Notes: generated from the sequence alone by a model not told the origin. DNA of 64,000 bases from Pseudomonadota bacterium (GCA_017860615.1 JAGDMU010000001.1:1-64000); one strand, 5' to 3'. Shown: positions 28,825 through 38,598, counted from the stretch's first letter. Made by a program: numbers and translations.

Positions 28825-29730
28825 CTATTTTTGTCGTGACCAAAAAGCTGCTAATAGAGCACCTGAAATATTTTGCCAGACACTAAAAATAGCTCCAATA
28901 AGGGCACTAAGCGGTGTAAAGTATTTTATTGCCAATGCAACAGCTAAGCCAGAGTTTTGCATTCCTACTTCAATTGCAACTGTTTTACAAATGGTGTGAT
29001 TGTATCCTAACCATTTAGCAACGAAATAACCACTCGCAAGTCCCATACTATTGTGAAGCATAACTCCAAAAACACTCAAAAGTCCTATGGTGGAGATATG
29101 CTCTTGATTAATGGAAACGATAATGGCAATAATATAAACAATAGAAAGCATTGAAAAAGTTGCTAAATAGGGTTCATAACGCTTAATAATGTTTTGTAAA
29201 AAATAATTGATAATAACCCCTAAAATAACAGGTACGACAACAATTTGTAAAATACTAAGAAGCATCTCATTAGATGGTACGGCAACACTTTGTCCTACGT
29301 ACAAAAGTGTTAAAAGTGGTGTGACAATAACTGAAAGTAGGGTTGATGTCATTGTCATTGTAATGGAAAGAGCGACATCTCCTTTGGCCAAATAAGTAAT
29401 GACATTGGACGCTGTTCCTCCCGAGACAGAACCTACAAGTATCATGCCAATGAACAATTCAGTTGAAAAACCTAATATTTTTGAGATCATCAATGCTGAA
29501 AGTGGCATAATGAAAAATTGCAACGCAACAGTGACTGCAATCGGTTTAGGTTGTTTAAGAACACGTGTAAAATCTTCCAAACGCAAGGTCACTCCCATAA
29601 AAAACATAATTGCAATAAGAAGTGGTGTAATGTATCCCTTAAAAGGAATGAAGAACTGAGGCAGTATATACGCAAAGAACGATAAAAGCAAAACCCATAA
29701 AGGGAAGAGGGTATTGATACGACCAATCAT
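28825..29730 (-). CDS. Bile acid:sodium symporter family (BASS) transporter
   Basis: A 301-residue inner-membrane protein with about 10 helices. It shows the family segments GGTASNVITYLAKGDVALS (near residue 103), VGMQNSGLAVALA and FSVWQNISGALLA. In bacteria this family carries organic anions such as pantoate or other carboxylates with sodium; the substrate here cannot be deduced. It stands alone between terminator-like sequences. Confidence 0.9.
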   Translation of the reverse strand: MIGRINTLFPLWVLLLSFFAYILPQFFIPFKGYITPLLIAIMFFMGVTLRLEDFTRVLKQPKPIAVTVALQFFIMPLSALMISKILGFSTELFIGMILVGSVSGGTASNVITYLAKGDVALSITMTMTSTLLSVIVTPLLTLLYVGQSVAVPSNEMLLSILQIVVVPVILGVIINYFLQNIIKRYEPYLATFSMLSIVYIIAIIVSINQEHISTIGLLSVFGVMLHNSMGLASGYFVAKWLGYNHTICKTVAIEVGMQNSGLAVALAIKYFTPLSALIGAIFSVWQNISGALLAAFWSRQK

Positions 29731-29804
29731 TGCAATCCTTGAGTGGAAAGATGGAAAAAATTATAACAAAATGGGGTGCATAGTTCATGGATGAAAAGGA
29801 GAAT

Positions 29805-29835
29805 AACAAGTAAAGAGTTTAACTCTTTACTTGTT
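29805..29835 (-). terminator. Terminator between the cyclophilin and symporter genes
   Basis: AACAAGTAAAGAGTT and AACTCTTTACTTGTT form a perfect 15-bp stem with almost no loop. It is just after the cyclophilin stop on the minus strand, and a T-rich stretch follows. Confidence 0.7.
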
Positions 29836-29842
29836 AAAATTT

Positions 29843-30337
29843 TTAAAGCTTATCTTTGATCTCAATAGTGATCATTTTATCATTTTGAGTAATGCTATCA
29901 AGCACTTTGAAGCTCTCTTTGTCATCTTTGTCAATTGCTCCAAAAACAGTGTGAACGCCATCTAAATGAGGACAATCCACAAAACAGATAAAGAATTGGC
30001 TACCGCCTGTATTTGGACCAGCGTGTGCCATTGAAAGAGAACCACGTTTGTGTTTGCTCTTTTGACCTCTGCATTCACATGCAATGTTCCAACCCGGTCC
30101 TCCCGTTCCTCTTCCACTTGGACAACCGCCTTGTGCCATAAAGTTTTTGATAACACGGTGGAAGATGAGTCCATCGTAAAATTTATCATTGGCAAGCGTT
30201 GCGAAGTTAGCTACCGCAATTGGAGTCTCTTCAGGATTGAGCTTAATAACAATATCGCCTTTTTCCGTTTTGATAATGGCATATTGAAAAGCGCTTAATT
30301 GCTCTTTTGTGTAGTCATACGTTTTTAGTTTACTCAT
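29843..30337 (-). CDS. Peptidyl-prolyl cis-trans isomerase, cyclophilin type
   Basis: A single-domain cytoplasmic cyclophilin of 164 residues. Active-site segments are FHRVIKNFMAQGGCP, GGPGWNIACE, SMAHAGPNTGGSQFFI and HLDGVHTVFG, including the catalytic Arg and the Phe/His of the proline pocket. There is no signal peptide, so it acts in the cytoplasm. Confidence 0.94.
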   Translation of the reverse strand: MSKLKTYDYTKEQLSAFQYAIIKTEKGDIVIKLNPEETPIAVANFATLANDKFYDGLIFHRVIKNFMAQGGCPSGRGTGGPGWNIACECRGQKSKHKRGSLSMAHAGPNTGGSQFFICFVDCPHLDGVHTVFGAIDKDDKESFKVLDSITQNDKMITIEIKDKL

Positions 30338-30407
30338 GGTTTAAAACCCTTTATGATTAAGTTTAAGGATGGATTATAACAAGCGATTCCTATAAGCTCT
30401 ATTAATT

Positions 30408-30483
30408 AGACTTCTTTCTTAATCCATTGAAAAAAGAGTATCGTTTGTAGCACATCACTTTTCAAGGGTTAAGAAAGAAGTCT
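30408..30483. repeat. Long-armed inverted repeat after the signalling operon
   Basis: AGACTTCTTTCTTAA at 30408-30422 is matched by its perfect complement at 30469-30483. The pairing continues imperfectly inward (TTGAAAA with TTTTCAA), giving arms of about 26 bases around a loop of about 20. It lies directly after the stop of the WD40-like gene. It may be a large terminator or a remnant of a small mobile repeat. Confidence 0.6.
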
Positions 30484-30485
30484 CC

Positions 30486-32630
30486 TCATTTTTTAGCAGA
30501 TGTGTTTAGGTATGTCAGTGCTTTTTTGGGATAGATTGGATTCTCAGGTGGAGGTGAAGAGAGGATGATGTGTTGAAGGACATCCATTTTTTGGCTCTCT
30601 TTTGCAAAGTCGACCAAGAGCTTATCGGCTTTAAAAAATTGCAGATACGTTAAGAATGATTTTTCCCAATCCACAGCTTTGTCCATAGTGGCATAAGCAT
30701 CTTTAAATTCTGCAATATAGATTTTTTTCATTATCGTAGCAATGTTTTGTTTGCAAATAGAGATCTTCATATAAGGTTCAATGTTTTTAAAGATTTTGTC
30801 ATATGCTTTAGTCTCAATCAGCGCCATTTGTTCGTTATGAAAGAGTTGCTTCATGCGCTCTAGCTCGCTGATAAGCGCATAATGGCTCTGAAGCTGGAAT
30901 TGATCTTGTGTTTTGACCGCCTCAAAGAGCATATTATGTTCGATTTGGTGCTCTAAAATGAGCAGTGCTTTTGAAACTTCTTTGAGTCTATTTGCTTGGT
31001 TTTGGTACGGTCTGAATTGATGCAAAATATCTGCTAAGATAAGGGATTGCTTGTAGTTTTTTTCTTCAAGATATTTGAGTGTTTCTTGCTGCAAACGCTC
31101 TCCAACTTGGAGTACTTTTTGATAGAGTGGTGTGGATTCTAAAAAGATATTTTGAGCTACAAGACGAAAGTAAAAGTTAAAATGCTTCTCTTTCACTGCT
31201 GTTTCTGCCATGGTAAAGATACCTGAGCGTTTGAGCATATTTTCAATGAGTGGCTTTTTCTCTTCCACGTCCAAAAAGGCGCGCAAACTCTCTTTTGCAG
31301 CCTCTTTGTTAAGCAGAGGTTCACGTGCAAGTAAAATCTGTGCTTTTTGGAGATTTTTATTCCAAAGTGCTTCCATTTGTGCAAAGAGTGAGCTTTTTCT
31401 AAGCTCTGGTTTGAGATTGATAAGATCGTATGCAGGGGCATAGCTCATACTTCTTATATAGCGTTGTAGCGCCATTAAATCAGGCTGTAGCTCTTCAATT
31501 TCTGCAAATTCAATCTTACATTTAGGATGAAATAAAAAAGGCTCAGCAATTTTTTGTGCTTGCTCAATCTCGCCACGTGAAAGCAGATTCATAATGGTCT
31601 CTTTTTCTTCCAACCAGTACTCATAAATCTTTTTTGTTTCACGATGGGACATTAAAAAGATATTTTTCTGAAAAATCAGACAGGCTTCTTTAACCTGTTT
31701 GAGTTTGATATAAGTAATAAATTGCTCTTCAAACTCACGGTGGTTGTAAAAAAGGAGCTCTCCTGTTTTAAATCCCATGATGAAATACTTTTGTGTGCGC
31801 GAAAGCGTGGTCACACCATGGTAAGGGAGTTTAACTTGGTAGAGTGTATCAAGAGTTTTGACGTAAACTGCAAAAAGGATGGACTCTCTTGTTCCAATAT
31901 AGACAAATTTTTTACTATGGGAAAGCACCATAACCGAAGGCCAAACACTTTGATCAAGAAGCTTTTCTTGGGTCACTTTGCCTTTAAAAAGATCAATTTT
32001 GAGAATTTTACCATTGCGGGTGATGGCAAGCAGTGTATTTTCATCCAAAAAAGTCATCATTTCAATGACTGCACTGATCTTTTGTTCAAAAGCAATGCTA
32101 AAACTATTCATTTTATAAACAATGAGCTCTCGTGAAAAAGAGGCATAAGCGGCTCGTTGATACTCATCCGAAATGGCTACAGCACTAATGGCATCACTGG
32201 TTGTGGGAAGTTCCGCTTGAATCGTGCCATCTTCAGGACTGATGATATAGCTACGTCCACGCTCATTTCCAGTAATGAGATACCGATCATTTTCACTTAG
32301 TGCTGCTTTACTAACCATCTCATTTTGATTGTAGCGAAATGAATTGATGGTCAAAAACTTGGATTGTGTGTCGATGACATGCTCTAAACCTTGTTGTGAG
32401 AATGCAATATACGCTAGATTTTGCCCTACTGCAAAAGGGCGTTTGTAGTAATCAAAAAGGTTTTGTGTAGCAAGGTTTGAAAGTGGTGTGCTCTTAATAA
32501 TTTTGAGTTCATTCAGATCAATTGTGTGCAGATGGCACTGATTGTCGATGATATGAAGGGTTGATTCATTGGCGACACTCGCGTAGGAGATCGCAGTATG
32601 AAATGCTATCTCTCTTGAACTTGGCAACAT
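30486..32630 (-). CDS. WD40-like beta-propeller protein of unknown function
   Basis: A 714-residue protein with no signal peptide. The first about 320 residues read as beta-propeller blades (LSENDRYLITGNERGRSYI, AISDEYQRAAYASFSREL, LSHSKKFVYIGTRESIL, TQKYFIMGFKTGELLFYN). The last about 390 are helical and charged, resembling tetratricopeptide scaffolds. I recognise no catalytic motif. Its start overlaps the REC-PAS gene by 25 bases, so it is a member of the signalling operon and may be a scaffold or sensor there. Function is not known. Confidence 0.75.
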   Translation of the reverse strand: MLPSSREIAFHTAISYASVANESTLHIIDNQCHLHTIDLNELKIIKSTPLSNLATQNLFDYYKRPFAVGQNLAYIAFSQQGLEHVIDTQSKFLTINSFRYNQNEMVSKAALSENDRYLITGNERGRSYIISPEDGTIQAELPTTSDAISAVAISDEYQRAAYASFSRELIVYKMNSFSIAFEQKISAVIEMMTFLDENTLLAITRNGKILKIDLFKGKVTQEKLLDQSVWPSVMVLSHSKKFVYIGTRESILFAVYVKTLDTLYQVKLPYHGVTTLSRTQKYFIMGFKTGELLFYNHREFEEQFITYIKLKQVKEACLIFQKNIFLMSHRETKKIYEYWLEEKETIMNLLSRGEIEQAQKIAEPFLFHPKCKIEFAEIEELQPDLMALQRYIRSMSYAPAYDLINLKPELRKSSLFAQMEALWNKNLQKAQILLAREPLLNKEAAKESLRAFLDVEEKKPLIENMLKRSGIFTMAETAVKEKHFNFYFRLVAQNIFLESTPLYQKVLQVGERLQQETLKYLEEKNYKQSLILADILHQFRPYQNQANRLKEVSKALLILEHQIEHNMLFEAVKTQDQFQLQSHYALISELERMKQLFHNEQMALIETKAYDKIFKNIEPYMKISICKQNIATIMKKIYIAEFKDAYATMDKAVDWEKSFLTYLQFFKADKLLVDFAKESQKMDVLQHIILSSPPPENPIYPKKALTYLNTSAKK

Positions 32631-33895
32631 AACTCAAAATCCTCTTGTTTGACGATGCATACCATGTAGCGGTTGGGTTCGTATTGACTAATGCGCACTA
32701 AAACTTCGAGCATATGTCCTATTGATTTGATAATGCCTTTAAATGTAATATCCCCATCATAAGGCCAGTTGTTTTTGATCTCCTCAATGCTGGTAAAAAG
32801 ATCCATCTCTTCAAAATCAATCAACTCTTTAAGATGAAGTGTTTGCTGTGTAAGCTTCAGCAGTAAGCTCTCATCAATATGATTGTTGACAATCTCTTCA
32901 AAAAGTTTATTGTAGGTTTGAAATGTGAGACCATTATCTATGAGTACTGAAGGAAAGGGAATGTGTTTTAAGAGTTCGTTTTCTTTGACGTTAAGGGCAA
33001 GATGCAGATTATCTTGACTTTTTTGCTCATTAAGGTTATGAAGCTCCGTAAAATCTTGGAGAATACCAATAAACTCAATAATTTCACCCTCATTGTCTAA
33101 AATGGGTACAATGGTTGTGTATTGATACAGAGGTGTGAAGTTTTTAGTTTGGTTAAGAATGATTCCCTGCCACGTTTTTTTGGCTAAGATTGTTTGCCAA
33201 AGGTCTTGATATACAGCTTTACTGGTTGATGGATGACTGATAAAATGGTGTGTTTTTCCTACAATTTCTTCTTTACTGTAGCCTGTCGCTTTACAGAAAT
33301 TTTCATTGACATCGGTAATGATGCCTTCTTTGTTGGTCATAGAGACAATGGTTGCCTTATCCAAAGCTTCTTTATAGGCTCTTAAAAAAGAGGATTTAAG
33401 ATCAAGGGACTTGGTCTGCATCTGAGCAAATTTTTTGAGTTTTTCGTTGGCGACTTCTAAATCATGCTTATATTGATTGAGTGCTTTTTCATGATGAATT
33501 TGCTCTACGATGGAATGCAGAACATTTAAAATTTGCTTGCTTTGAAGTGGTTTGGTGATAAAATCACTGACCCCTAGGTTAATAAGTTTAACAAGATACT
33601 CACTCTCATTGTGTGCAGATGTAACGAGAATAGGCTGTTTAGGATAAAGCTCTTTGATCTTTTCAATCATTTCGATGCCATCCATAATGGGCATACGAAT
33701 ATCGGTAATGACAAGATGATAGTGGTTTTGCGAAAGTTTGAAAAGTCCTTCTTCTCCATTACTCGCCAAGTCGATTTGTGGAAAAATATCACTTAGAAAA
33801 AGGCTGATTTCTTCACGTAGGGCAGGGTCATCTTCAACGTATAAAACCTTTAACTCTTTACTCCAAGCGATAAGCTGGTTTACCACATTTTCCAT
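32606..33895 (-). CDS. Response regulator receiver-PAS protein
   Basis: A 429-residue cytoplasmic protein. A receiver domain at about 10-130 has VLYVEDD, the phospho-acceptor Asp in LVITDIRMPIMDG and the Lys in DFITKPLQ. A PAS domain follows at about 185-300 (ITDVNENFCKATGYSKEEIVG), then about 120 residues resembling a second PAS fold. There is no DNA-binding or enzymatic output domain, so it probably works by protein contact. The ATG at 33895 follows AGGGGAGTCGCC; a 9-residue in-frame extension is rejected. Confidence 0.85.
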   Translation of the reverse strand: MENVVNQLIAWSKELKVLYVEDDPALREEISLFLSDIFPQIDLASNGEEGLFKLSQNHYHLVITDIRMPIMDGIEMIEKIKELYPKQPILVTSAHNESEYLVKLINLGVSDFITKPLQSKQILNVLHSIVEQIHHEKALNQYKHDLEVANEKLKKFAQMQTKSLDLKSSFLRAYKEALDKATIVSMTNKEGIITDVNENFCKATGYSKEEIVGKTHHFISHPSTSKAVYQDLWQTILAKKTWQGIILNQTKNFTPLYQYTTIVPILDNEGEIIEFIGILQDFTELHNLNEQKSQDNLHLALNVKENELLKHIPFPSVLIDNGLTFQTYNKLFEEIVNNHIDESLLLKLTQQTLHLKELIDFEEMDLFTSIEEIKNNWPYDGDITFKGIIKSIGHMLEVLVRISQYEPNRYMVCIVKQEDFELCCQVQER

Positions 33896-33965
33896 GGCGA
33901 CTCCCCTTATGGATTTATCCATTTATTATATACTCTTGACGTTGTATTTGTGTTGTTTTTTTTGC

Positions 33966-33971
33966 TATACT
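33966..33971 (+). promoter_or_regulatory. Probable -10 box for the OmpR-type regulator
   Basis: TATACT preceded by a T-run, 51 bases before the GTG start of the regulator at 34022, in the divergent spacer with the REC-PAS gene. Confidence 0.35.
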
Positions 33972-34021
33972 TAGCGAAGTATGTGGCTATTTAGGGCAAA
34001 TTTACTCATTGAGGAACAAAA

Positions 34022-34714
34022 GTGCGTGAATCGTTATCTTTACTCCTTGTGGAAGATGATCTCTCTTTAAATGAAGAGTTAGGCATCTTTTTATCTGATT
34101 TTTTTGATAAGATTGATTCTGTTGATTCAGCAGAAGATGCTTACGAAAAGTACCTTACTTCCATATATGATTTGGTGATCACCGATATTCAACTTCCGCA
34201 TCAAAATGGTCTTAGTTTAGTTGAAAAGATCAAGAAAAAAAATCCTTCTCAAATGGTCATTGTTATCTCTGCTTATAAAGAAGTAGATTATTTTCTTAAA
34301 AGCATTGATCTTGGCATTTACAGTTTTTTGACCAAACCATTTGATTCACAACTGCTGATTAACACCATGATCAAAGCAACTAATCAATTGCAGCAGCAAA
34401 AGGGTAAACCTGATTCTACGATGGTTACATTACATGAAGGGGTAAGTTTTGATTTGAAAACCAAAACCTTAGTTCTTAAGGGTACGCCTCAGGAACTAAC
34501 TGCTAAAGAAGAGCTATTACTCTTTATTTTAGTCAAAAATGTCAATGCTTTTGTACGTAATGAACAGCTTTGTCAAGCGATTTGGCAGAGTGATGAGGTC
34601 AATAACTCAACTCTTCGGGCACTTGTCAAGCGTGTGAGAGACAAGCTTGGGTATGAAGAGTGCATTATCAACCTTAAAAACAGAGGTTATAAGCTTACAG
34701 CGCATCCTTCATAG
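34022..34714 (+). CDS. OmpR/PhoB-family response regulator
   Basis: A 230-residue transcription factor. The receiver domain (about 1-120) has LLLVEDD, the phospho-Asp in LVITDIQLPHQNG and Lys in FLTKPFD. The C-terminal winged helix (about 135-228) has ELTAKEELLLFILVKN and RALVKRVRDKLG. GTG start with TGAGGAACAAA upstream. It is the only plus-strand gene in the signalling island and its end overlaps the end of the EAL gene by 20 bases. Its kinase is likely one of the two nearby. Confidence 0.92.
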   Translation: MRESLSLLLVEDDLSLNEELGIFLSDFFDKIDSVDSAEDAYEKYLTSIYDLVITDIQLPHQNGLSLVEKIKKKNPSQMVIVISAYKEVDYFLKSIDLGIYSFLTKPFDSQLLINTMIKATNQLQQQKGKPDSTMVTLHEGVSFDLKTKTLVLKGTPQELTAKEELLLFILVKNVNAFVRNEQLCQAIWQSDEVNNSTLRALVKRVRDKLGYEECIINLKNRGYKLTAHPS

Positions 34715-36434
34715 GAAGCTCTAATGGGGCATTAAAAAAGAAGCCTTGTGAGTAATTTACACCCAGTTTTTTAACCATCTCAAACTCCTCTTTGTTTGAG
34801 ACAAATTCGGCTATAACCTCTAACCCAATTTTTTTTGCCATGGATGCAATAGACTCTACAATGTCTTGGTTTCGAGGATTGGTGTCGATTCCTTTGATGA
34901 ATTGACCATCAATTTTCAGAAAATCCACACCTAAAGTTTCCAAACGGCTGAAGTTGGAACGATCACTTCCAAAATCATCCAGTGCAAGCAGATAACCCAT
35001 ATCTTTGAGCACATGCAGGTTTTGGAGTGGTTCACGGTTAATATCGCTAATGATAATATCTTCTAAGATTTCAAACGTTACAAGGGAAGGGTCAATTTTA
35101 TAAAGATTCTGTTTCGTGTATAAAAAGTCAATAAAGGTTTGATTGAGCAGATCTTCATTGGTAATATTGATCGAAAAGGCAACATGTTGTCCTGAGAAAA
35201 TTTTAAAAGATTTGTTGATGATGGTGCGTGTAAGATTGCTCATAAGTCCGCTGCGTCTAGCAGCTTCTAAAAAATGAGCAGGGGAGATGATCTCGCCATC
35301 ATCTTCAATGCGTGCCAAACATTCGTATTTGACAATTTCTTCGGTTTCATTATCGATGATAGGTTGAAAGTAGGGAACAACACGATCTTCTTCCAAGGCA
35401 ATACGAAATTTTTGAATCCATGTGGTTTCAATTTTGGAACGTTTGAGAAAAACATCTTGGGTATTATAGATATTGTATTGATTTGGAACACCTCGCATAC
35501 GAGCTTCGCGAAGGGCTATACGCGCGTTTGGCAGAAGCGATGCAGGGCTGGCTGCTGTTGCAATACCACAAGAGAGCGTAATGTATACAGGTTTTTCGTC
35601 ATTTTCTCCAATAGGGGTTTCTTTGAAAAAAGCTTGAATTTGAATAGCCACAAACTCAGGGTTAATAATTTGAGGATCGAAGATAATGACAAATTCATCA
35701 GAGTTATAACGATAGAGATGCACCTCTTTAGAGAGATTGTACTGTAGATACTCGCCTACTTTAAAAAGCGCTTCATCGGCAAACTCTGCACCATATGTTT
35801 GGTTAATAAAGCTGAAATTATCAATATTATAGAGCATAATTGTCAGAGGATGATCTTGGGTAAAGTTATCTAAAAAATTATAGAGCATCGTGGCATTTTG
35901 GAGCTTTGTGACTTTGTCGATAGTTAAAAATTCATGCACGAGTTGCGAATTTTCAGCAAGTTGTTTACTCTGCTCATCAAGTTTTTGTTGTAATTTTGCT
36001 TGCATTGAAGCTTTCGTTAAGCGCTCTTTGACTAAAGAAGAGACTTTAAAAAGTGTCTCTAATAGCTGGTCAAAGTCAATGGGTTTGAGGATGTAGCCAC
36101 TGACATTGTTTCGAATACTTTCTAAAAAAAATTCCGTTTCATTGTGTGCGGAGACTACAATGATAGGTTGTTTTGGGTTAATGGATTGAATATTTTTGAT
36201 CAAGTCCATACCATTCATGTGTGGCATGTTAAGGTCGGTAATAACGATGTCATACCCATTGGGATGATCTTTATAACATTTAAGCGCTTCGGCTCCGTCA
36301 CCTGCTTCGTCAATTTCACTGAAAAGATCACGCAAGAGTGCTACAGTGTTTTCACGCAATATCACATCATCTTCAGCGTATAAAACACGTAATTTTGAGG
36401 TGATATTCAGAAGATCGGTAAGACTAATTTGCAC
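34695..36434 (-). CDS. REC-GGDEF-EAL protein, probable c-di-GMP phosphodiesterase
   Basis: A 579-residue protein with three domains. The receiver (about 10-125) has VLYAEDD and VITDLNMPHMNG. The GGDEF domain (about 180-330) is degenerate: the signature reads YNSDEF, so synthesis of c-di-GMP is unlikely. The EAL domain (about 345-575) has ECLAR in place of EALxR but keeps the Glu, plus LALDDFG, FLKIDG and IAEFV, so hydrolysis remains plausible. The GTG at 36434 overlaps the kinase stop by 11 bases, with GGAG six bases ahead; the longer in-frame ORF to 36638 runs through the kinase gene and is rejected. Confidence 0.88.
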   Translation of the reverse strand: MQISLTDLLNITSKLRVLYAEDDVILRENTVALLRDLFSEIDEAGDGAEALKCYKDHPNGYDIVITDLNMPHMNGMDLIKNIQSINPKQPIIVVSAHNETEFFLESIRNNVSGYILKPIDFDQLLETLFKVSSLVKERLTKASMQAKLQQKLDEQSKQLAENSQLVHEFLTIDKVTKLQNATMLYNFLDNFTQDHPLTIMLYNIDNFSFINQTYGAEFADEALFKVGEYLQYNLSKEVHLYRYNSDEFVIIFDPQIINPEFVAIQIQAFFKETPIGENDEKPVYITLSCGIATAASPASLLPNARIALREARMRGVPNQYNIYNTQDVFLKRSKIETTWIQKFRIALEEDRVVPYFQPIIDNETEEIVKYECLARIEDDGEIISPAHFLEAARRSGLMSNLTRTIINKSFKIFSGQHVAFSINITNEDLLNQTFIDFLYTKQNLYKIDPSLVTFEILEDIIISDINREPLQNLHVLKDMGYLLALDDFGSDRSNFSRLETLGVDFLKIDGQFIKGIDTNPRNQDIVESIASMAKKIGLEVIAEFVSNKEEFEMVKKLGVNYSQGFFFNAPLELPMKDAL

Positions 36435-38598
36435 TGTATTCTCCACGAATTTTGATGATAAATTTTGCACCCGCAGGAGTGTTTTCGACGTATAAAGAAC
36501 CATGGCAATGCTCTTCAATAATCGTTTTTGACATGTAAAGTCCAAGACCCGTACCGTTTCGCTCCGTTTTGGTCGAAAAATAAGGATCAAAGATTTTGGT
36601 GATGATTGCTTCAGGAATACCGCCAGCATTATCCTCAATAGTGATCACAAAAAACGCATTCTCTTCATACGCATACAGCCATATAGTACCATTTTCTAAC
36701 TTTTTTTCGAGTATGACATCTTGTGCATTTTTTAAAATATTGATGATAACTTGCATCACCTGTGTCTCGTAAGTAACGAGGTCATTTTTGGATGTGTTGT
36801 TGACATGTAAAGCAATTTTGTGTACCTCTAAGCTTTTCCCAATGAGATTAACTGCTCGTTCGATGATGATTTTGAGTGAACTTCTCTCTTGCTGTTGTTC
36901 AGGTCTAAAAAAGTTTCTAAAATCATCAATCGTCGTGGTAAGGAACTGAATATAGTTGTCTATTTTACCGATGGAGGTTGTCAAAAACACTTCTTGATCC
37001 ATCCTGCCTTGCTCACTCTCTAAGTCAAATTTTTTAAGACTTTGTTTGAGCTTGACACTGGCGGTTATGGCTGAAATAGAACCAAGAGGTTGTCGCCATT
37101 GATGGGCAATCATACTGATCATTTCACCCATTTGTGCCAAACGCGACTGATAGATCATCATTTTTTGAGTTTCCATATTTTCAATGACGCCCTCTTTGAT
37201 CTTTTTGTCCATAGAGTCGTAAAGTTCTTGAAGCTCTTGGCTCATGGCTGTGAAGTTATCTAAGAGTGTATTAATTTCTAAGATGTTAGAGCGTTCAATG
37301 GTTGTGGTTGTGAGTTTATCTTTGAATTTCTTAGTTGCTTCTATAAGCTCATACAGCGGGGAGAGAATTTGGTTTGAAAATTGATTGGCACGGCTAAGGA
37401 GCGCAAAAAGAAAAATCAGATAAAAAAGTGCCATAAGCCCCAGTGCCACAAAACCGATAAAATTTGTTTTTGCTTTGAGTTTTGTGCTGTTGGCAAGCAA
37501 GGAGTCTTGATCGAGTAAAAGAACAAATTTCCAGCGTGTCTGAGGAATACTATGTTGTGTGATGAGAAAATCAACCGTATCACCATGAAATTCTGACATG
37601 CCATTGTTCTCTTGTAAAATACGGCTCAGTGACATTGCCAGTAGGTTGGTTTTATTGGTGAACAGATTGAAGTCTTGTGGTTTGCTCATCGTTGTTTCAA
37701 TAGGGGCATTATAACGATGGGATGTTAACTCTTGAATGCCTAGATATGCTTCTAATGCTTTACTCATTCCAAGGATGTTTCCCTTTTCATCCACAAGCAT
37801 TGCCATAGAGGTATATGGAAGTTGGATGGAGAGAATGTTTGTGATGAGTTGATCGATGGTAACATCAATGCCTACTACGCCCTCTAAAAAATCTTCTTTA
37901 TACACAGGGGCAATAGCACTAATCATCCAGCCAAGTCCCGCAGGATCTAAATAGGCATCTGTCCAGACCACTTTTTTCAAAGGATTATGGGCTTGATCTG
38001 CAAGGTAGTAAAAATTAAATGTTGGAATGTTGATGTCATGCGCATACTGATTTAAGGCATCGGGCATAAAAGGGCAGAGGCGGTTCATGGAGTCGTGCGA
38101 ATTAAAATAGACTTGTGCAATGTTGGCATTGGTATTTAAAACCGCATTGTAAAAAGAGTCCAGTTTTTCGGTTGCAATAGCTTTTTCAAGGCGGTATGGC
38201 ATCTGCTTGTTAACATTGGAGAAAAAGAGCGTGCAGGAGTCTTCGCGCTTTTGAATGTTACTGATAACACCAGTGCCACTCAGTGAATAGGCACTATCTT
38301 TGAGATTGATTTGCGAAGGAGTGTAAGAGGCAAAAAAGTTTTCATGTTCTTTTTGAAAGAGAGAAGTAATGTCTGAGATCGTTTTAAATTCATTATTGAT
38401 GATGGTCGCTGAGCGTTTACTGATCTCTTTAATATGCACTTTACTCTCTTCAATGAGGGCATTTTTGGTGGTTTCATTTACATAGGCATTGCTCCAAAAG
38501 TAAGCACCCAGTAACATTGCTTCGATAAGAAACAACGGATAAATAATAGACTTGATGTACTCTTTTTTAATGAGCTTGGAAAGTGTGTTTTGAATCAT
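36424..38598 (-). CDS. Membrane sensor histidine kinase with periplasmic Cache domain
   Basis: A 724-residue kinase. A first helix at about 17-37 and a second at about 385-407 flank a large periplasmic domain that reads as Cache-like (PTFNFYYLADQAHNPLKKVVWTDAYLDPA is split by strands; GLGWMISAIAPVYKEDF and GVVGIDVTIDQL are typical). The cytoplasmic part has a HAMP-like linker, His499 in ISMIAHQWRQPLGSI, and the ATPase domain with NILKNAQDVI, IEDNAGGIP and NGTGLGLYM. Ligands of such domains are often small carboxylates or amino acids. It overlaps the EAL gene by 11 bases. Confidence 0.9.
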   Translation of the reverse strand: MIQNTLSKLIKKEYIKSIIYPLFLIEAMLLGAYFWSNAYVNETTKNALIEESKVHIKEISKRSATIINNEFKTISDITSLFQKEHENFFASYTPSQINLKDSAYSLSGTGVISNIQKREDSCTLFFSNVNKQMPYRLEKAIATEKLDSFYNAVLNTNANIAQVYFNSHDSMNRLCPFMPDALNQYAHDINIPTFNFYYLADQAHNPLKKVVWTDAYLDPAGLGWMISAIAPVYKEDFLEGVVGIDVTIDQLITNILSIQLPYTSMAMLVDEKGNILGMSKALEAYLGIQELTSHRYNAPIETTMSKPQDFNLFTNKTNLLAMSLSRILQENNGMSEFHGDTVDFLITQHSIPQTRWKFVLLLDQDSLLANSTKLKAKTNFIGFVALGLMALFYLIFLFALLSRANQFSNQILSPLYELIEATKKFKDKLTTTTIERSNILEINTLLDNFTAMSQELQELYDSMDKKIKEGVIENMETQKMMIYQSRLAQMGEMISMIAHQWRQPLGSISAITASVKLKQSLKKFDLESEQGRMDQEVFLTTSIGKIDNYIQFLTTTIDDFRNFFRPEQQQERSSLKIIIERAVNLIGKSLEVHKIALHVNNTSKNDLVTYETQVMQVIINILKNAQDVILEKKLENGTIWLYAYEENAFFVITIEDNAGGIPEAIITKIFDPYFSTKTERNGTGLGLYMSKTIIEEHCHGSLYVENTPAGAKFIIKIRGEYSAN

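Noticed and set aside
30408-30483. Insertion sequence ends
   Set aside because: There is no transposase between or near the arms and no visible target duplication.
36435-36638. N-terminal extension of the REC-GGDEF-EAL gene
   Set aside because: It would read 68 codons antiparallel in sense to no domain and within the kinase gene; the GTG at 36434 has a ribosome site and starts directly before the receiver.
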